A stretch of 64,000 nucleotides of DNA, taken from positions 310,001-374,000 of the forward strand of contig NZ_CP020773.1 in assembly GCF_002101335.1 (NCBI RefSeq). Direction: 5' to 3'. The translations under genes were made by a program, and so were the position numbers. How positions within the stretch are numbered: position 1 is the first letter of the stretch; every line of letters starts with the position of its first letter. Origin of the DNA: Staphylococcus lutrae. GTDB taxonomy: Bacteria; Bacillota; Bacilli; Staphylococcales; Staphylococcaceae. The notes below the pieces were generated by a model. It did no database searches. It saw nothing but the letters and a program-made list of their open reading frames with translations, and was not told the origin of the DNA. Below, piece by piece: positions 21,372 to 31,698 of this stretch.

Positions 21372-21400
21372 ATTATACTTCAAACAAATTATTGTGTCAA
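21372..21400 (-). promoter_or_regulatory. rRNA operon promoter P2 (proximal)
   Basis: Minus strand TTGACA (21400-21395), 17-base spacer, TATAAT (21377-21372): a perfect sigma-A consensus about 140 bases before mature 16S. Confidence 0.88.
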
Positions 21401-21407
21401 CATTTAT

Positions 21408-21919
21408 TTTAAAGTTTTTTTAATTCTTTGTTGATAAGTTGTTGTTTCATTCAACATTTATTATCATAAAGCGTTAGGAAGAAACATTCAAGCGTTAATT
21501 TTACACTTTTAAAAATTCATTTACACGTTTTCAACAATTAATGAATTTAGTATTTGTTCTCCTTGAAACGACTTTTTTATATTACCAAGGAGTTGCCTCA
21601 TCGTCAACATAAATCCCCACTTTAATTACGATAAAAATTACTATGTTGTTGCAAACTAACACGTAATTAAATCTTTTTACAAGAATAAATGTTTGGAACG
21701 TCACTTCATTTGGATTTTAAAACGTTTTTAAAGCGCAGACTTCATTGTTGTGATTGTCATTAACATCGCTAAATGCTTACCAATTTTTTAGAAATCGCAT
21801 TTCGACTCGCGTCTACTTTTCTCATAAACATGCGTTTTACTCGTTCCTAACGGTATGAATCATTCCTTTGCGTTCATAGATGTTTTTTTATCTGTTTCAA
21901 TAGTGCAAATCATAAATCA
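21408..21919. other. rRNA leader and upstream region without genes
   Basis: AT-rich stretch upstream of P2. Apart from P1 I see no coding frame, RNA gene or repeat in it. Confidence 0.6.
21579..21607 (-). promoter_or_regulatory. rRNA operon promoter P1 (distal)
   Basis: Minus strand TTGACG (21607-21602), 17-base spacer, TAATAT (21584-21579), about 205 bases upstream of P2. Tandem promoters are normal for Gram-positive rRNA operons. Confidence 0.65.
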
Positions 21920-21923
21920 AAAA

Positions 21924-21960
21924 ATAGAGCCCAATCAACTCGTTTAAGAATGTTGATTGG
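21924..21960 (-). terminator. terminator originally serving perR, now cut off by the ISL3 insertion
   Basis: CCAATCAAC (21931-21939) and GTTGATTGG (21952-21960) form a stem. On the minus strand it is followed by CTCTATTTTTTG. Before the ISL3 insertion at 21971/23460 it would have stood a few bases after the perR stop codon. Confidence 0.7.
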
Positions 21961-21971
21961 ACCATTTATTT

Positions 21972-23459
21972 GGTTCTATACTTTTAACGGTTGGTGAGTT
22001 TTTCACTGGCCGTTATTTTTGTTTTAAATACAAAAATAGCACAAATATCTCTATAATTGTAAGTGACAAAACCAACAAATTAAGGAGAGATATTCGTGCC
22101 TATGTATAATGATATATCAGAAATGATTGGAATAAAAGTATCAAATTTAAAAATCACTGAATGTTTAGGTATTCAAACCTTCAAGAACGTTCAATCATTG
22201 TTTTATAAAGGGGTTTTAACTTATCAACCTAAAGGTTGTGAGTGTTGTGGTATCAAGAATGAGCAACACACAGTTATTAAAAATGGCTTTCGCAGTACAA
22301 GAGTGTATATGGGGCTTATTCTTGAAAGGCCTAGTTATCTTGTGTTAAAAAAGCAACGCTTCTATTGTAAAGCTTGTGGTCAAACTTTTACGGCTAAAAC
22401 ACCATATATAGAACCGCGTTGTACAATTTCTAATGACGTAAAACTAATGGTGACGAGAAAGCTCGCCACTGTCATATCTGAAAAAGATATAGCGAATAGT
22501 GTTTTAGTTTCACCTTCAACTGTTCATCGGTATTTGAAAGACCTAGGGGAAGCAGTAAAAACACAACCTAGTGATATATTGCCCCAACATTTATCCTTTG
22601 ATGAATTTAAGTCAACTAATGATGTCGACAGCTCTATGAGCTTTATATACTGTGATAGTATCACGCATGATATTATTGATATCTTGCCAGATCGACGTAA
22701 GTTCAAGTTGGAAGAATACTTTTTAAGATTCTCAAGAAAGCAGCGTGAAGGAGTTAAAAGTGTTTCTATTGATATGTATCCACCATACATGTCGCTAATT
22801 CAATCATTATTTCCCAATGCAGATATTATCTTAGACCGTTTTCATATTGTTCAAGCGGTTAACCGTGAAATCAATCACAGTCGCGTTAAAACAATGAATA
22901 GTTTTAAGACTAAAGAAAAACCCAAGTACAATAAATTAAAACGGTATTGGAAGCTTTTATTAAAATCTCCAATTGAATTAGACAGAGTCCATTATCACTC
23001 GTTCAGACTTTTTAATACATGGCATAGTCAGTATAGTTTAGTACAATTCTTGTTAACTTTTGATGAAGAATTCCAATTAACGTATGAAGCAGGACATCAT
23101 ATTCTAGAAACCCTAAGATCAAATAACATTGAACAATTAGAGGAAGCATTACAACGTTCGAAGAGTTTAAATATTTCAAATGGACTCAAACGTGTTGTTA
23201 ACACACTCATAAAATATATACCTTATATTTCAAATACGATTCAAAATCCTCATTTGACCAATGGTCCAATTGAAGGTATTAACAATAAAATAAAGCTTAT
23301 TAAGCGTGTCTCTTATGGTTATAGAAATTTTTATAACTTTAGAAATAGGATTTTAATTATTTCAAGGTTATACGTAAGTGAATATAAAAAACGTACTAAG
23401 CAACAAAAAATTGCCACTTAGTACGATATTTCTTCACCAACCGACGTTGACAAAGAGCC
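21972..23459 (+). mobile_element. intact ISL3-family insertion sequence
   Basis: 1,488 bp with ~25-bp imperfect terminal inverted repeats (GGTTCTATACTTTTAACGGT on the left, GGCTCTTTGTCAACGTCGGT from the right) and the 8-bp target duplication ATTTATTT at 21964-21971 and 23460-23467, the size expected for ISL3. It carries one intact transposase gene. The preserved duplication suggests a recent single insertion. Confidence 0.95.
22096..23421 (+). CDS. ISL3-family transposase
   Basis: A 441-residue transposase. The N-terminal half has four cysteines in two pairs (CECC near residue 43, CKAC near residue 90) forming a zinc-ribbon-like DNA-binding unit, then a helix-turn-helix (about 125-155). The DDE_Tnp_ISL3 domain follows, with Asp in LSFDEFKS, Asp in VSIDMYPPY and the late Glu in NGPIEGINNKIK. 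I prefer the GTG at 22096, which has AAGGAG 8 bases upstream, over the ATG two codons later. It shares all but one noticed residue with the truncated copy at 12.6-13.9 kb. Confidence 0.93.
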   Translation: MPMYNDISEMIGIKVSNLKITECLGIQTFKNVQSLFYKGVLTYQPKGCECCGIKNEQHTVIKNGFRSTRVYMGLILERPSYLVLKKQRFYCKACGQTFTAKTPYIEPRCTISNDVKLMVTRKLATVISEKDIANSVLVSPSTVHRYLKDLGEAVKTQPSDILPQHLSFDEFKSTNDVDSSMSFIYCDSITHDIIDILPDRRKFKLEEYFLRFSRKQREGVKSVSIDMYPPYMSLIQSLFPNADIILDRFHIVQAVNREINHSRVKTMNSFKTKEKPKYNKLKRYWKLLLKSPIELDRVHYHSFRLFNTWHSQYSLVQFLLTFDEEFQLTYEAGHHILETLRSNNIEQLEEALQRSKSLNISNGLKRVVNTLIKYIPYISNTIQNPHLTNGPIEGINNKIKLIKRVSYGYRNFYNFRNRILIISRLYVSEYKKRTKQQKIAT

Positions 23460-23465
23460 ATTTAT

Positions 23466-23924
23466 TTATGCTTCTTTTTCAGCTTCTTTACAGGATTGAC
23501 AAACACCATAAATCTCCATTCTGTGATGTGTGACATCAAAATCAGTGACATGCTGTGCAAGTTGTTCAACTTCATGTAGTAGAGGATAATGAAAATCAAC
23601 TATTTTTCCACACTTTTCACAAATCACATGATAATGATTATGTGTTTCAAAATCAAAACGACTTGACGCATCTCCATAAGTTAACTCTTTTACAATACCC
23701 GTTTTTTTAAAAACTTTAAGGTTATTATAAATCGTTGCAACGCTAATATTTGGGAAGTCAGGTGATAATGATTGATAAATTTCATCAGCAGTTGGATGTG
23801 TATCTGCCTTGATTAAATAATTTAATATCGCTTGGCGTTGAGGTGTAATACGAACGCCCGCTTCACGTAAAGACGCTATCGACTCTTTTAATTGATGATC
23901 ATGTGATTCCAATTCAGTAGTCAT
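23466..23924 (-). CDS. perR: peroxide-responsive repressor PerR (Fur family)
   Basis: Metal-dependent repressor that loses DNA binding when iron-catalysed oxidation modifies its histidines. The 152 residues have a winged-helix domain (about 1-85) and a dimerisation domain. Regulatory metal ligands H43, D91, H97 and H99 are present; the Asp in RFDF favours PerR over Fur. The structural zinc site is C102, C105, C142 and C145. The ATG at 23924 aligns with homologue length and has GGGTGG just upstream; a GTG three codons earlier is possible. The ISL3 target duplication covers the first two bases of the stop-codon complement, so the gene is intact but its terminator is displaced. bcp, a peroxide-defence gene, is nearby. 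Confidence 0.93.
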   Translation of the reverse strand: MTTELESHDHQLKESIASLREAGVRITPQRQAILNYLIKADTHPTADEIYQSLSPDFPNISVATIYNNLKVFKKTGIVKELTYGDASSRFDFETHNHYHVICEKCGKIVDFHYPLLHEVEQLAQHVTDFDVTHHRMEIYGVCQSCKEAEKEA

Positions 23925-23942
23925 TCGTTCCACCCGTCTTTC

Positions 23943-23997
23943 TTATTAATAATAATTCTTACTTAATAATATATACGGTTAGCACGATTATTGTCAA
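23943..23997 (-). promoter_or_regulatory. perR promoter with a PerR-box-like palindrome
   Basis: Minus strand TTGACA (23997-23992) and TATATT (23973-23968), 18-base spacer. Just downstream, about 23943-23966, the A/T palindrome around AGAATTATTATTAATAA resembles the Per box TTATAATNATTATAA, which suggests autoregulation. Confidence 0.55.
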
Positions 23998-24005
23998 TAC
24001 ATATG

Positions 24006-24956
24006 TTAGTATCCTTTGTTCGCATTTACGACATTCTCAACAAGCTTATTATCCTTGAGAAAGGATGTTAAATTGCGTGAGAATATGTCAGTCGCTCTTT
24101 TTTTGTTGTCTGAACGATTTCCTGAAATATGTGGCGTCATATAAACATTGTCCAAAGTGTAAAGTTCCGATTGTTCGTCTAATGGTTCTTTTTCAAATAC
24201 ATCTAAATACGCTTTGCGAATTTTTTTACTTTTTAGACTATCAATAATCACAGATTCAGGTGTAATTGTCCCTCTTCCTAAATTGACAAAAAGTGTATGA
24301 TCATTCATTGCCTCAAAATCAATTTCAGATAAAAGATGATACGTTTCTTCAGTTTCAGGTAATAAATTCACGACGATATCTGCTTGAGCAAAATGTTGCT
24401 GACGTTCTGATAATGGATAGGTTTCATCAAAATAGTCTGCTGGATGACCTGTTGTGTTTAACCCAATTGTTTTCATGCCAAATGTCTGTGCGACTTGTGC
24501 TGAGCGTTGTGGAATCCGACCTGTCCCTAAAAACAAAATACGTTGTTCGTTTAAAGATGCGGTGATTCGCTTGTTATTGTATACTTTCTGCTGTTGCTCT
24601 GCATAAGCTTCTTTCAATGCTTTGTAATCATCAAGAATATAAGCAAACAAAAACTCAGTTAATTGCTGTGCGTGTACACCTCCAGCATTAGTAAGTTGAA
24701 TCCCCTTCTCTTTTAAAGTTTCAAAAGGTAAGCTATTGACTCCTGTAGCATACCAAGCAATCCATTTCAAACGAGGTGATTGTTTGATAAATTGCGCATC
24801 TACTTCTGGATGATACGATATGACCACATCCATTTGTTCTTGTAAATCAACGGGTAATTCAGACGGATGTTTATAAAACTTAAAATCCACCTCAGGAAAT
24901 GCTTCTTTTAACCGTGTTTCTTCTTCGTCTAAACGCATTAAGCTTACTACTAACAT
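24006..24956 (-). CDS. D-2-hydroxyacid dehydrogenase family protein
   Basis: A 316-residue NAD-dependent oxidoreductase of the phosphoglycerate/D-lactate dehydrogenase superfamily. The Rossmann loop GTGRIPQRSAQVA is near residues 144-156. The catalytic Arg lies in NLGRGT, the Glu in FEKEPLDEQ and the His in MTPHISGNR. The substrate cannot be predicted; a 2-keto acid is likely. It starts 7 bases after bcp ends, with AAAGGATGAG as ribosome site, so it is co-transcribed with bcp and ends just before perR's promoter. Confidence 0.85.
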   Translation of the reverse strand: MLVVSLMRLDEEETRLKEAFPEVDFKFYKHPSELPVDLQEQMDVVISYHPEVDAQFIKQSPRLKWIAWYATGVNSLPFETLKEKGIQLTNAGGVHAQQLTEFLFAYILDDYKALKEAYAEQQQKVYNNKRITASLNEQRILFLGTGRIPQRSAQVAQTFGMKTIGLNTTGHPADYFDETYPLSERQQHFAQADIVVNLLPETEETYHLLSEIDFEAMNDHTLFVNLGRGTITPESVIIDSLKSKKIRKAYLDVFEKEPLDEQSELYTLDNVYMTPHISGNRSDNKKRATDIFSRNLTSFLKDNKLVENVVNANKGY

Positions 24957-24962
24957 CTGATC

Positions 24963-25424
24963 TCATCCTTTCAAAATTTCTTTTAGTTGTGCCATTTGCT
25001 CCTTCACTTTTACTTTTTCAATCACTTCGATAATTTGCCCCTCTTCATCTATGACAAAAGTTGTACGCACAATCCCCATTGATTCTTTGCCAAAACTTTT
25101 CTTAAGTTGATACACCCCTACTGCTTTAGAAAGTTCGTAATCCTCATCAACAAGTAAATCAAAATTAAGCTGATGTTTCTCGATAAAGTTTTGATGTTTA
25201 CGCATAGAATCCGCACTTATACCGTAAACTTGTACATTAAGTTCATTGAAATAACTGATGTGATCTCTAAAATCACACGCTTCAGTCGTACAAGTCGGCG
25301 TGTTGTCACGTGGGTAAAAATAAAGAATTGCTTTCTTCCCTTTTAATGAAGCTTTCGTAATTTCACTACCGTTTTGATTTTGTAGTTTAAATTCTGGAAA
25401 GACGTCTCCTTTTTTCAGCATCAT
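24963..25424 (-). CDS. bcp: thioredoxin-dependent thiol peroxidase (BCP/PrxQ family)
   Basis: A 153-residue peroxiredoxin that reduces hydrogen peroxide and organic hydroperoxides. Peroxidatic C45 and resolving C50 sit in the motif PTCTTEAC, the 1-Cys-plus-four-residue arrangement of the BCP/PrxQ subfamily. The thioredoxin-like fold runs through the whole length, with Thr and Arg (TFVID and region) in expected places. Genes for peroxide defence in staphylococci are often PerR controlled, and perR lies two genes away. It is divergent from the hemL paralogue at 25504. Confidence 0.93.
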   Translation of the reverse strand: MMLKKGDVFPEFKLQNQNGSEITKASLKGKKAILYFYPRDNTPTCTTEACDFRDHISYFNELNVQVYGISADSMRKHQNFIEKHQLNFDLLVDEDYELSKAVGVYQLKKSFGKESMGIVRTTFVIDEEGQIIEVIEKVKVKEQMAQLKEILKG

Positions 25425-25503
25425 AAAACCTTCTTTCTATTATCTTCTCATTTTATGATACGATAATATGTGAAAATATAAAATTAAAAGAGGTTGTTGA
25501 TTT

Positions 25504-26790
25504 ATGAATTTCAGTCAAAGCGAACAATTACAAAAACTATCCAATGAATATATTTTAGGTGGCGTTAACTCACCTTCACGTTCATATAAGGCTGTGGGAG
25601 GTGGTGCACCTGTCGTAATGAAATCTGGTAAGGGCGCTTATTTATATGATGTCGATGGCAATCAATATATTGACTATTTACAAGCTTATGGTCCAATTAT
25701 CACAGGACATGCACACCCACACATTACACAAGCGATTCAAGAGCAAGCCGCACAAGGGGTATTATTTGGCACACCGACAGAACTTGAAATTGATTTTGCC
25801 CGCAAATTAAGACATGCCATTCCTTCGTTAGAAAAAATACGTTTTGTAAATTCCGGGACAGAAGCAGTCATGACAACGATACGTGTCGCGAGAGCTTATA
25901 CGAAAAGAGATAAAATTATAAAATTTGCCGGCTGTTACCACGGTCATTCTGACTTAGTCCTCGTTGCGGCTGGAAGTGGTCCTTCTCAATTAGGTTCACC
26001 TGACTCTGCGGGTGTCCCAAAAAGTGTCGCTCAAGAAGTGATTACTGTGCCATTTAATCATATTGAAGCGTTTAAAGAGGCTATGTCATATTGGGGCGAT
26101 CAAGTTGCGGCTGTATTAGTTGAACCCATTGTTGGGAATTTCGGAATGGTTGAACCCGTACCTGGGTTTTTAGAAGAAGTTAATCGCATCACGCATGAAT
26201 ACGGAGGTCTCGTTATATACGATGAAGTCATCACTGCTTTTCGTTTTCATTATGGTGCAGCACAAGATTTATTAGGTGTTTATCCTGACTTAACTGCTTT
26301 TGGTAAAATCATCGGAGGTGGCTTACCTATTGGAGGCTATGGGGGCCGTCAAGAAATTATGGAGCAAGTTGCCCCTCTTGGCCCTGCCTATCAAGCCGGA
26401 ACAATGGCTGGAAATCCATTATCTATGAAAGCAGGTATTGCGCTGCTAGAAGTTCTGGAACAACCCGGAGTATATGAAAAATTGGATCAACTTGGTGCAA
26501 GATTAGAAGCTGGTTTACAAGATGCAATCGCACAATATCAAATTAAAGCTACGATTAACCGTGTTCGTGGCGCTTTAACACTTTATTTCACCGATGAAAA
26601 AGTTACGCATTATAATCAAGCCGATGCATCTGACAGCGCATTATTCGCAAAATTTTTCAAGCTTATGCTGCATCAAGGAATCAATTTAGCACCTTCAAAA
26701 TATGAAGCATGGTTCTTAACGACTGAACATACGATAGCAGATATTGATAAAACCATTGAAGCCGTCCGTTATGCTTTCAGTCAATTGTAA
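25504..26790 (+). CDS. gsaB: glutamate-1-semialdehyde 2,1-aminomutase
   Basis: PLP-dependent class III aminotransferase that converts glutamate-1-semialdehyde to 5-aminolevulinate, the haem precursor. The 428 residues include the PLP lysine K268 in [16 protein letters not shown], the Asp-Glu of [11 protein letters not shown] at 240-241, and [11 protein letters not shown]. aureus has two such genes, hemL and gsaB; the position beside bcp and perR matches gsaB. The start is supported by GAGG 10 bases upstream. It is divergent from bcp. Confidence 0.9.
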   Translation: MNFSQSEQLQKLSNEYILGGVNSPSRSYKAVGGGAPVVMKSGKGAYLYDVDGNQYIDYLQAYGPIITGHAHPHITQAIQEQAAQGVLFGTPTELEIDFARKLRHAIPSLEKIRFVNSGTEAVMTTIRVARAYTKRDKIIKFAGCYHGHSDLVLVAAGSGPSQLGSPDSAGVPKSVAQEVITVPFNHIEAFKEAMSYWGDQVAAVLVEPIVGNFGMVEPVPGFLEEVNRITHEYGGLVIYDEVITAFRFHYGAAQDLLGVYPDLTAFGKIIGGGLPIGGYGGRQEIMEQVAPLGPAYQAGTMAGNPLSMKAGIALLEVLEQPGVYEKLDQLGARLEAGLQDAIAQYQIKATINRVRGALTLYFTDEKVTHYNQADASDSALFAKFFKLMLHQGINLAPSKYEAWFLTTEHTIADIDKTIEAVRYAFSQL

Positions 26791-26883
26791 AGTTCTCTAT
26801 TGAAATTTAATGTGCAACAGTGTATAACTTGAATAAACCTACTCACTACAGTGGATTTATTATAATCAAAGGAGCGCGATGTT

Positions 26884-27978
26884 TTGAAACTGGGAGCTAG
26901 AATTTTGAAAACAGGTATTGCCATAGTCCTTGCGGTTTCTATTGCCTCACTATTACCTAATGATGCTGGTACAGTGACTGTCGCCGGTATTGCGGCAGTC
27001 GTGGCCATGCAACCAAGTGTTTATCGTACATTCAAAACCATTGTTGATCAATTCCAAGGCAATATCATAGGCGCCCTCCTTGCAGTATCGATGGTGACTG
27101 TTTTTGGCAATAACGTCCTGATCATGGGCGCCACTGTGATTTTATTAATTGCACTGCTTTTTAGAATGAAAATCGCACACGTGGCAACGTTAGCGACTGT
27201 GACAGCCTTGGTCATTATGGGTCAACATAATGGTTCATTTTATGCGTCAGCTTTCTATCGTTTTTCTCTTGTGATGATTGGTGTAATCAGTTCATTTATC
27301 GTGAACCTCACCTTTTTACCACCCAAGTTTGAAACGAAAATTTATTATAACTCTTTAAATATTTCAACCGATATTTTTAAATGGTTTAACTTAGTACTCA
27401 ATGACGCCACAGAGTTCAATTATGTCAAACAAGACTTGGAAAATTTACGCCAAAGGATTGTTAAACTTGAACAATTTCTCGAATTCTATAAAGAGGAACG
27501 TGTCTTTACAAAAAAGCAAATCTTTGCTCAAACAAGAAAGAAAATTTTATTTAAAGAAATTGTACTTGCGACTCGTGATGCATATGATGTGCTCAGACGA
27601 ATGAATCGCTATCAAAACGACTTAGTTCATCTGAATCAAACGTTACGCTTCCAAATCAAGTTAGAAATTGATGAATTGACACAATTTCACGAACAAATTT
27701 TAATCAGTATTACGAAAAAGGCCAAATTTGATGTCACCCATGACCAACACTTTGTTCCACATCCGTTGAAAAAAGATATTATTACTGCATTTCGTGAAGA
27801 AGTGGTTAACGATTCTCACCCAGACGGGTTTTCTTATGCCAATATTATGCATATTATTTCCGCTTTGGAGGAATATCGCTACAATTTAGAACATTTAGAT
27901 CGCCTCCGTGTCAGTTACTTCAAATACCATGCCAATGATCCTGAGATTGACATTGTTGAAGAAGACTTCGATCTATAA
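26884..27978 (+). CDS. ArAE/FUSC-family membrane protein (aromatic acid exporter family), paralogue 1
   Basis: A 364-residue protein. The N-terminal ~145 residues form four to six membrane helices with the ArAE_1 motif (GARILKTGIAIVLAVSIASL, GTVTVAGIAAVVAMQPSVYRTF). The C-terminal ~215 residues are soluble and helical, as in ArAE_1_C. The family is named for E. coli AaeB, an efflux component for hydroxylated aromatic acids, but the staphylococcal members have no proven substrate. The start codon is TTG at 26884: an ATG seven bases upstream runs into a stop, and AAAGGAG lies 9 bases before the TTG. A paralogue lies at 52873. Confidence 0.82.
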   Translation: MKLGARILKTGIAIVLAVSIASLLPNDAGTVTVAGIAAVVAMQPSVYRTFKTIVDQFQGNIIGALLAVSMVTVFGNNVLIMGATVILLIALLFRMKIAHVATLATVTALVIMGQHNGSFYASAFYRFSLVMIGVISSFIVNLTFLPPKFETKIYYNSLNISTDIFKWFNLVLNDATEFNYVKQDLENLRQRIVKLEQFLEFYKEERVFTKKQIFAQTRKKILFKEIVLATRDAYDVLRRMNRYQNDLVHLNQTLRFQIKLEIDELTQFHEQILISITKKAKFDVTHDQHFVPHPLKKDIITAFREEVVNDSHPDGFSYANIMHIISALEEYRYNLEHLDRLRVSYFKYHANDPEIDIVEEDFDL

Positions 27979-28061
27979 TTCTAATGATTCAACAGCTATG
28001 CCAACAAATGAACGTGTATTTAATCACTTAAGATTGTACAGCACTCATGCTTAAACAAAAT

Positions 28062-28102
28062 TTTTGGGAGTGGACATTCGTTTCCCCACTCCCATTTTTT
28101 AT
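28062..28102. terminator. bidirectional terminator between convergent genes
   Basis: GGGAGTGG (28066-28073) and CCACTCCC (28086-28093) form a stem with T-rich flanks on both strands; it serves the ArAE gene and the GltB-domain gene. Confidence 0.88.
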
Positions 28103-28115
28103 CACCCGATATCAT

Positions 28116-29708
28116 TTACACCTTTAAAGACGATTGAATCAATTTTAATTGATAGTCATGAATGGATTCAATTTGACCGTCCTTATGTTTCATTGTGACA
28201 TGCTCCGGTCCAATTTCTGTTGGGCTTTTCACCCCTACAGCCGCCGCAATATTAAATAACCCTTCATGCAAACTTGTGATATAGTTCATAACACGGTATT
28301 GTTTTTCATCAACAACAAGGGCTTCTTCTTTTTTAGGATCAGTTGTTGCAACACCTACTGGACAAGTGTTCTTATGGCATTGACGACTCATAATACAACC
28401 CACACTGATCATCATGCCTCTTGCAATATTAACTAAATCTGCACCCAATGCGAGTGCAATCGCAATTTTATCAGGCGTCACTAATTTGCCAGAAGCGAAA
28501 ATTTTAACTCTATCTCTTAAACCATACGCTTTAAGCAAACCATCAATGATCGGTAACGCTGTGAATAAAGGTAAACCTACACCATCTTGCAATTCTTGGA
28601 ATGTCGCCCCTGTTCCTCCTTCTCCACCATCAATCGTAATAAAGTCAGGATAGATGTTTAAAGATTTCATTGCATCAAGCAGCCGTATAAAATCATCTTG
28701 ACGACCTAAAACCATTTTAAAGCCAACAGGTTTTTGACTGATTTCTCGCATCGAATCAATCCATTTTAATAAATCTTCAGCATTACTGATCATTTCGAAG
28801 CGATTTGGTGAGTCGACAGTTTCATACGGTTTAATATGGCGAATTTTTGCAATTTCTTCTGTGACTTTCTTCCCTTCAATATGACCGCCACGCGTTTTTG
28901 CACCTTGCGCAAGTTTGATTTCAAACGCTTTGACTTGAGGTCGTGCAGCCAGTTCTTTAAACAGCGTTGTATCGAATTGTCCTGTTTCATCTCTCACACC
29001 GAATAGACCCGGTCCAATTTGAAAAATGATATCAACATCTCCAGCAAGATGATGGTCTGACAATCCCCCTTCTCCTGTGTTCATCCACGTATTCGCTTTA
29101 CCTAACCCTTTCGATAAGGCCGTTATGGCGTTTTTACCAAGGGCCCCATAACTCATTCCTGATTGGCCAACAAGTCGCTTCACATAAAATGGATGTTGGA
29201 TATCATGGCCAATTTTCACATAATGTTCAGGTGCCAAATAAAACGGCTTAATCTTTTTAGCTTGAATTTTTTCAAACCGGTTAATTAACGTTTCATTTTT
29301 AATATGATAAATAAACGTTGAAAGTAATTGAGACTGGTCGACGATTAATGCATCTTTTTGGGTCGGAAACATCGCGTTGTTAATAAAAAAACCACTATCG
29401 TAATGCTTTAGTGTTCCAAAGCTCGTCCCTCGTGAATTATACTTACCTGCTAAAACAATATTTTGATATTCCATTCGTGAAAATGGCTTATCTTCATTAT
29501 CATTTAGAAATAAGTACTGACGTAATTCTGGTCCGATTTGTTCCAAAAAGTAACGTACGTGGGCCAACACTGGATAATTACGTAACACACTATGTTGTTT
29601 CTGTCGTTTATCAAATATTAAAAACCCAATCACTGCAATCAATACAAAAATTAAAAATCCTACAAGTAAAATGGTTACAATAAGTTGTAATACTGTTAAG
29701 AATGTCAT
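28116..29708 (-). CDS. FMN-binding glutamate-synthase-domain protein (membrane anchored)
   Basis: A 530-residue protein with an N-terminal membrane helix (about 5-28) followed by a GltB central/FMN domain. The FMN-binding loops (GQSGMSYGALGKNA, DGGEGGTGATFQ, ASGKLVTPDKIAIALALGAD) and the three [3Fe-4S] cysteines (CIMSRQCHKNTC) are present. Amidotransferase and GltD parts are absent, so it is not a complete glutamate synthase; the true reaction of this widespread stand-alone family is not known. I start at 29708, because GGGAGGGG is inside the longer frame from 29723. Monocistronic. Confidence 0.85.
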   Translation of the reverse strand: MTFLTVLQLIVTILLVGFLIFVLIAVIGFLIFDKRQKQHSVLRNYPVLAHVRYFLEQIGPELRQYLFLNDNEDKPFSRMEYQNIVLAGKYNSRGTSFGTLKHYDSGFFINNAMFPTQKDALIVDQSQLLSTFIYHIKNETLINRFEKIQAKKIKPFYLAPEHYVKIGHDIQHPFYVKRLVGQSGMSYGALGKNAITALSKGLGKANTWMNTGEGGLSDHHLAGDVDIIFQIGPGLFGVRDETGQFDTTLFKELAARPQVKAFEIKLAQGAKTRGGHIEGKKVTEEIAKIRHIKPYETVDSPNRFEMISNAEDLLKWIDSMREISQKPVGFKMVLGRQDDFIRLLDAMKSLNIYPDFITIDGGEGGTGATFQELQDGVGLPLFTALPIIDGLLKAYGLRDRVKIFASGKLVTPDKIAIALALGADLVNIARGMMISVGCIMSRQCHKNTCPVGVATTDPKKEEALVVDEKQYRVMNYITSLHEGLFNIAAAVGVKSPTEIGPEHVTMKHKDGQIESIHDYQLKLIQSSLKV

Positions 29709-29900
29709 CTTTTCCCCTCCCATTTATTTTATTATACAAGAATTTGCAGTGAAAAATTAAGTAAAAAAATGATAATTTAAAATGGTTAAGATTTTAAAAT
29801 AGTCTTGTCAAAAAAGACCAAAATAACCATTTTACCACAGATGAAACGACTATTACTAAACATCATTCTAAATGGATACCCCATCCTAAACATGTCAATA

Positions 29901-29949
29901 AAAAAAGCAATAGTTATTTGTAGATTTCTCATCCACAGCAAACTATTGC
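29901..29949 (-). terminator. terminator of the ABC exporter gene
   Basis: GCAATAG (29907-29913) with CTATTGC (29943-29949), extended by partial pairing inside, then seven T on the minus strand. Confidence 0.8.
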
Positions 29950-29961
29950 ATACTTATAACT

Positions 29962-31698
29962 TTAGACATTTTGAATAGAATATAAGCGGTGATATGCCCC
30001 TTTTTGTTGCATTAAAACATCATGTGAACCTTGCTCTACAATTTGTCCATTTTCAATGACGACAATTTGATCTGCATGAGTAATTGTAGAAAGTCGGTGT
30101 GCCACGATAATTGTCGTCCGATCATGACTTAATGTATCCAATGCATCTTGAATGATGGCTTCACTTTCTAAATCTAAAGCGCTGGTTGCTTCATCCAAAA
30201 TGAGTATCGGCGGGTCATTCAAGAAAATTCGCGCTATGGCAAGTCTTTGTTTTTGGCCTCCTGAAAGTTTTACGCCGCGCTCACCTACTTCAGTTTCATA
30301 ACCTTTCGGCAGTGACATTATGAATTCATGGGCGTTCGCTAGCTGAGCCGCTTCAACGACTTCTTCAAATGTCGCATCCGGTCGTCCCAATAAAATATTT
30401 TCTCGTACTGTATCAGAGAATAAAATGTTATCCTGCTGTACCATACCAATCTGACGTCTTAAGCTGCCGAGATCAAACGCTTTGATGTCGTGTCCATCAA
30501 TTAAAATTTGACCCTCTGTAACGTCATAAAAACGAGGAATTAAGTTGATAAGCGTTGACTTACCACCGCCACTCATCCCTACAAAAGCAACTGTTTCACC
30601 ACGATGAATGTCTAAATTAAGTTGCTTCAAAATGTCATGTGCATCTGATTGATATTTAAACGAAACATTTTTTATTTGAATATGTCCTTGTTGAATAGGA
30701 ATAGGCTGTGCACCCGTTGTATTTTTTATGTCATATGGCTCATCAATCAATTGGAACACACGATCCATTGATGCAAAGCTTTGTGTCAATGTCGTAAAAG
30801 ATGAGACTAATCGACGCAATGGACCATAGAGTTGTTCAAGGTAGCTTACAAATGCCGCCAAAGTCCCGACAGTGACAGACCCTGTTATCGCTAAATACGT
30901 TCCATAACCAATCACGATTAATGGACCAATGTCTGTCACCGTATTAATCGCGGAGAAAGAGTAGGCGTTCCATCTCGTATGTTTAAACGCACTATTTAAA
31001 AAATTGATATTACGTTTATCAAAATTTTTCGCTTCATTATCCTCAATCGCAAAACTTTTAATAACAGCCATCCCATTTACACGTTCATGTAAAAAACCTT
31101 GAACCTCAGCTAGTTTTTGTGACCGTTGACGTGTCAATGCACGCAATCGACCAAAGAAAAAATAGACTGTTAAAATATAAAAAGGTAATACGATGACCGC
31201 TGAAAGGGTCAGTTGAACATCTAATACGAACATGACCGATAGTGCAATGATAATCGTAATACAATCCAACCAAATATTCATCAATCCAGTCATGATAAAG
31301 TCTTTCGTTTGTTCAACATCATTAATCACACGTGAAATCACTTCACCAGATTTATGATTTGCATAAAATTTAGAACTGAGTGCTTGCAAGTGATCATACA
31401 ATTTTTTTCGGATATCATACAAAATTTTGTTACTCGTCCACTGTGCCATATACTGTCTAAAAAATTCAATGGGCGGCCGAACGATAACAAAAATAAATGC
31501 AGCAACTAGCATGGCTATACCTAATCGCATTAATTTATCATCTACTGTTAATGCGGCATTATTAATAACATCATCAATCACAAATTTAATTAATAGCGGA
31601 ATCAATAAAGGAATACCAAATTTTAATATTCCAACAACTATAGTACCGAAAATCAGCCATTTATATGGCTTCACAAACTCTAAATAACGTTTTATCAT
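29962..31698 (-). CDS. multidrug ABC exporter, fused permease and ATPase (Sav1866-like)
   Basis: A 578-residue half-transporter: six membrane helices (about 1-320) fused to a nucleotide-binding domain, working as a homodimer to expel hydrophobic drugs or lipids. Walker [10 protein letters not shown] is near 374-382, signature LSGGQ near 478, Walker B with DEATSALD near 503, and the H-loop in IIVAHRLST. Length and sequence follow the structurally known S. aureus exporter Sav1866 throughout, including [20 protein letters not shown]. Monocistronic, with its own terminator. Confidence 0.93.
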   Translation of the reverse strand: MIKRYLEFVKPYKWLIFGTIVVGILKFGIPLLIPLLIKFVIDDVINNAALTVDDKLMRLGIAMLVAAFIFVIVRPPIEFFRQYMAQWTSNKILYDIRKKLYDHLQALSSKFYANHKSGEVISRVINDVEQTKDFIMTGLMNIWLDCITIIIALSVMFVLDVQLTLSAVIVLPFYILTVYFFFGRLRALTRQRSQKLAEVQGFLHERVNGMAVIKSFAIEDNEAKNFDKRNINFLNSAFKHTRWNAYSFSAINTVTDIGPLIVIGYGTYLAITGSVTVGTLAAFVSYLEQLYGPLRRLVSSFTTLTQSFASMDRVFQLIDEPYDIKNTTGAQPIPIQQGHIQIKNVSFKYQSDAHDILKQLNLDIHRGETVAFVGMSGGGKSTLINLIPRFYDVTEGQILIDGHDIKAFDLGSLRRQIGMVQQDNILFSDTVRENILLGRPDATFEEVVEAAQLANAHEFIMSLPKGYETEVGERGVKLSGGQKQRLAIARIFLNDPPILILDEATSALDLESEAIIQDALDTLSHDRTTIIVAHRLSTITHADQIVVIENGQIVEQGSHDVLMQQKGAYHRLYSIQNV

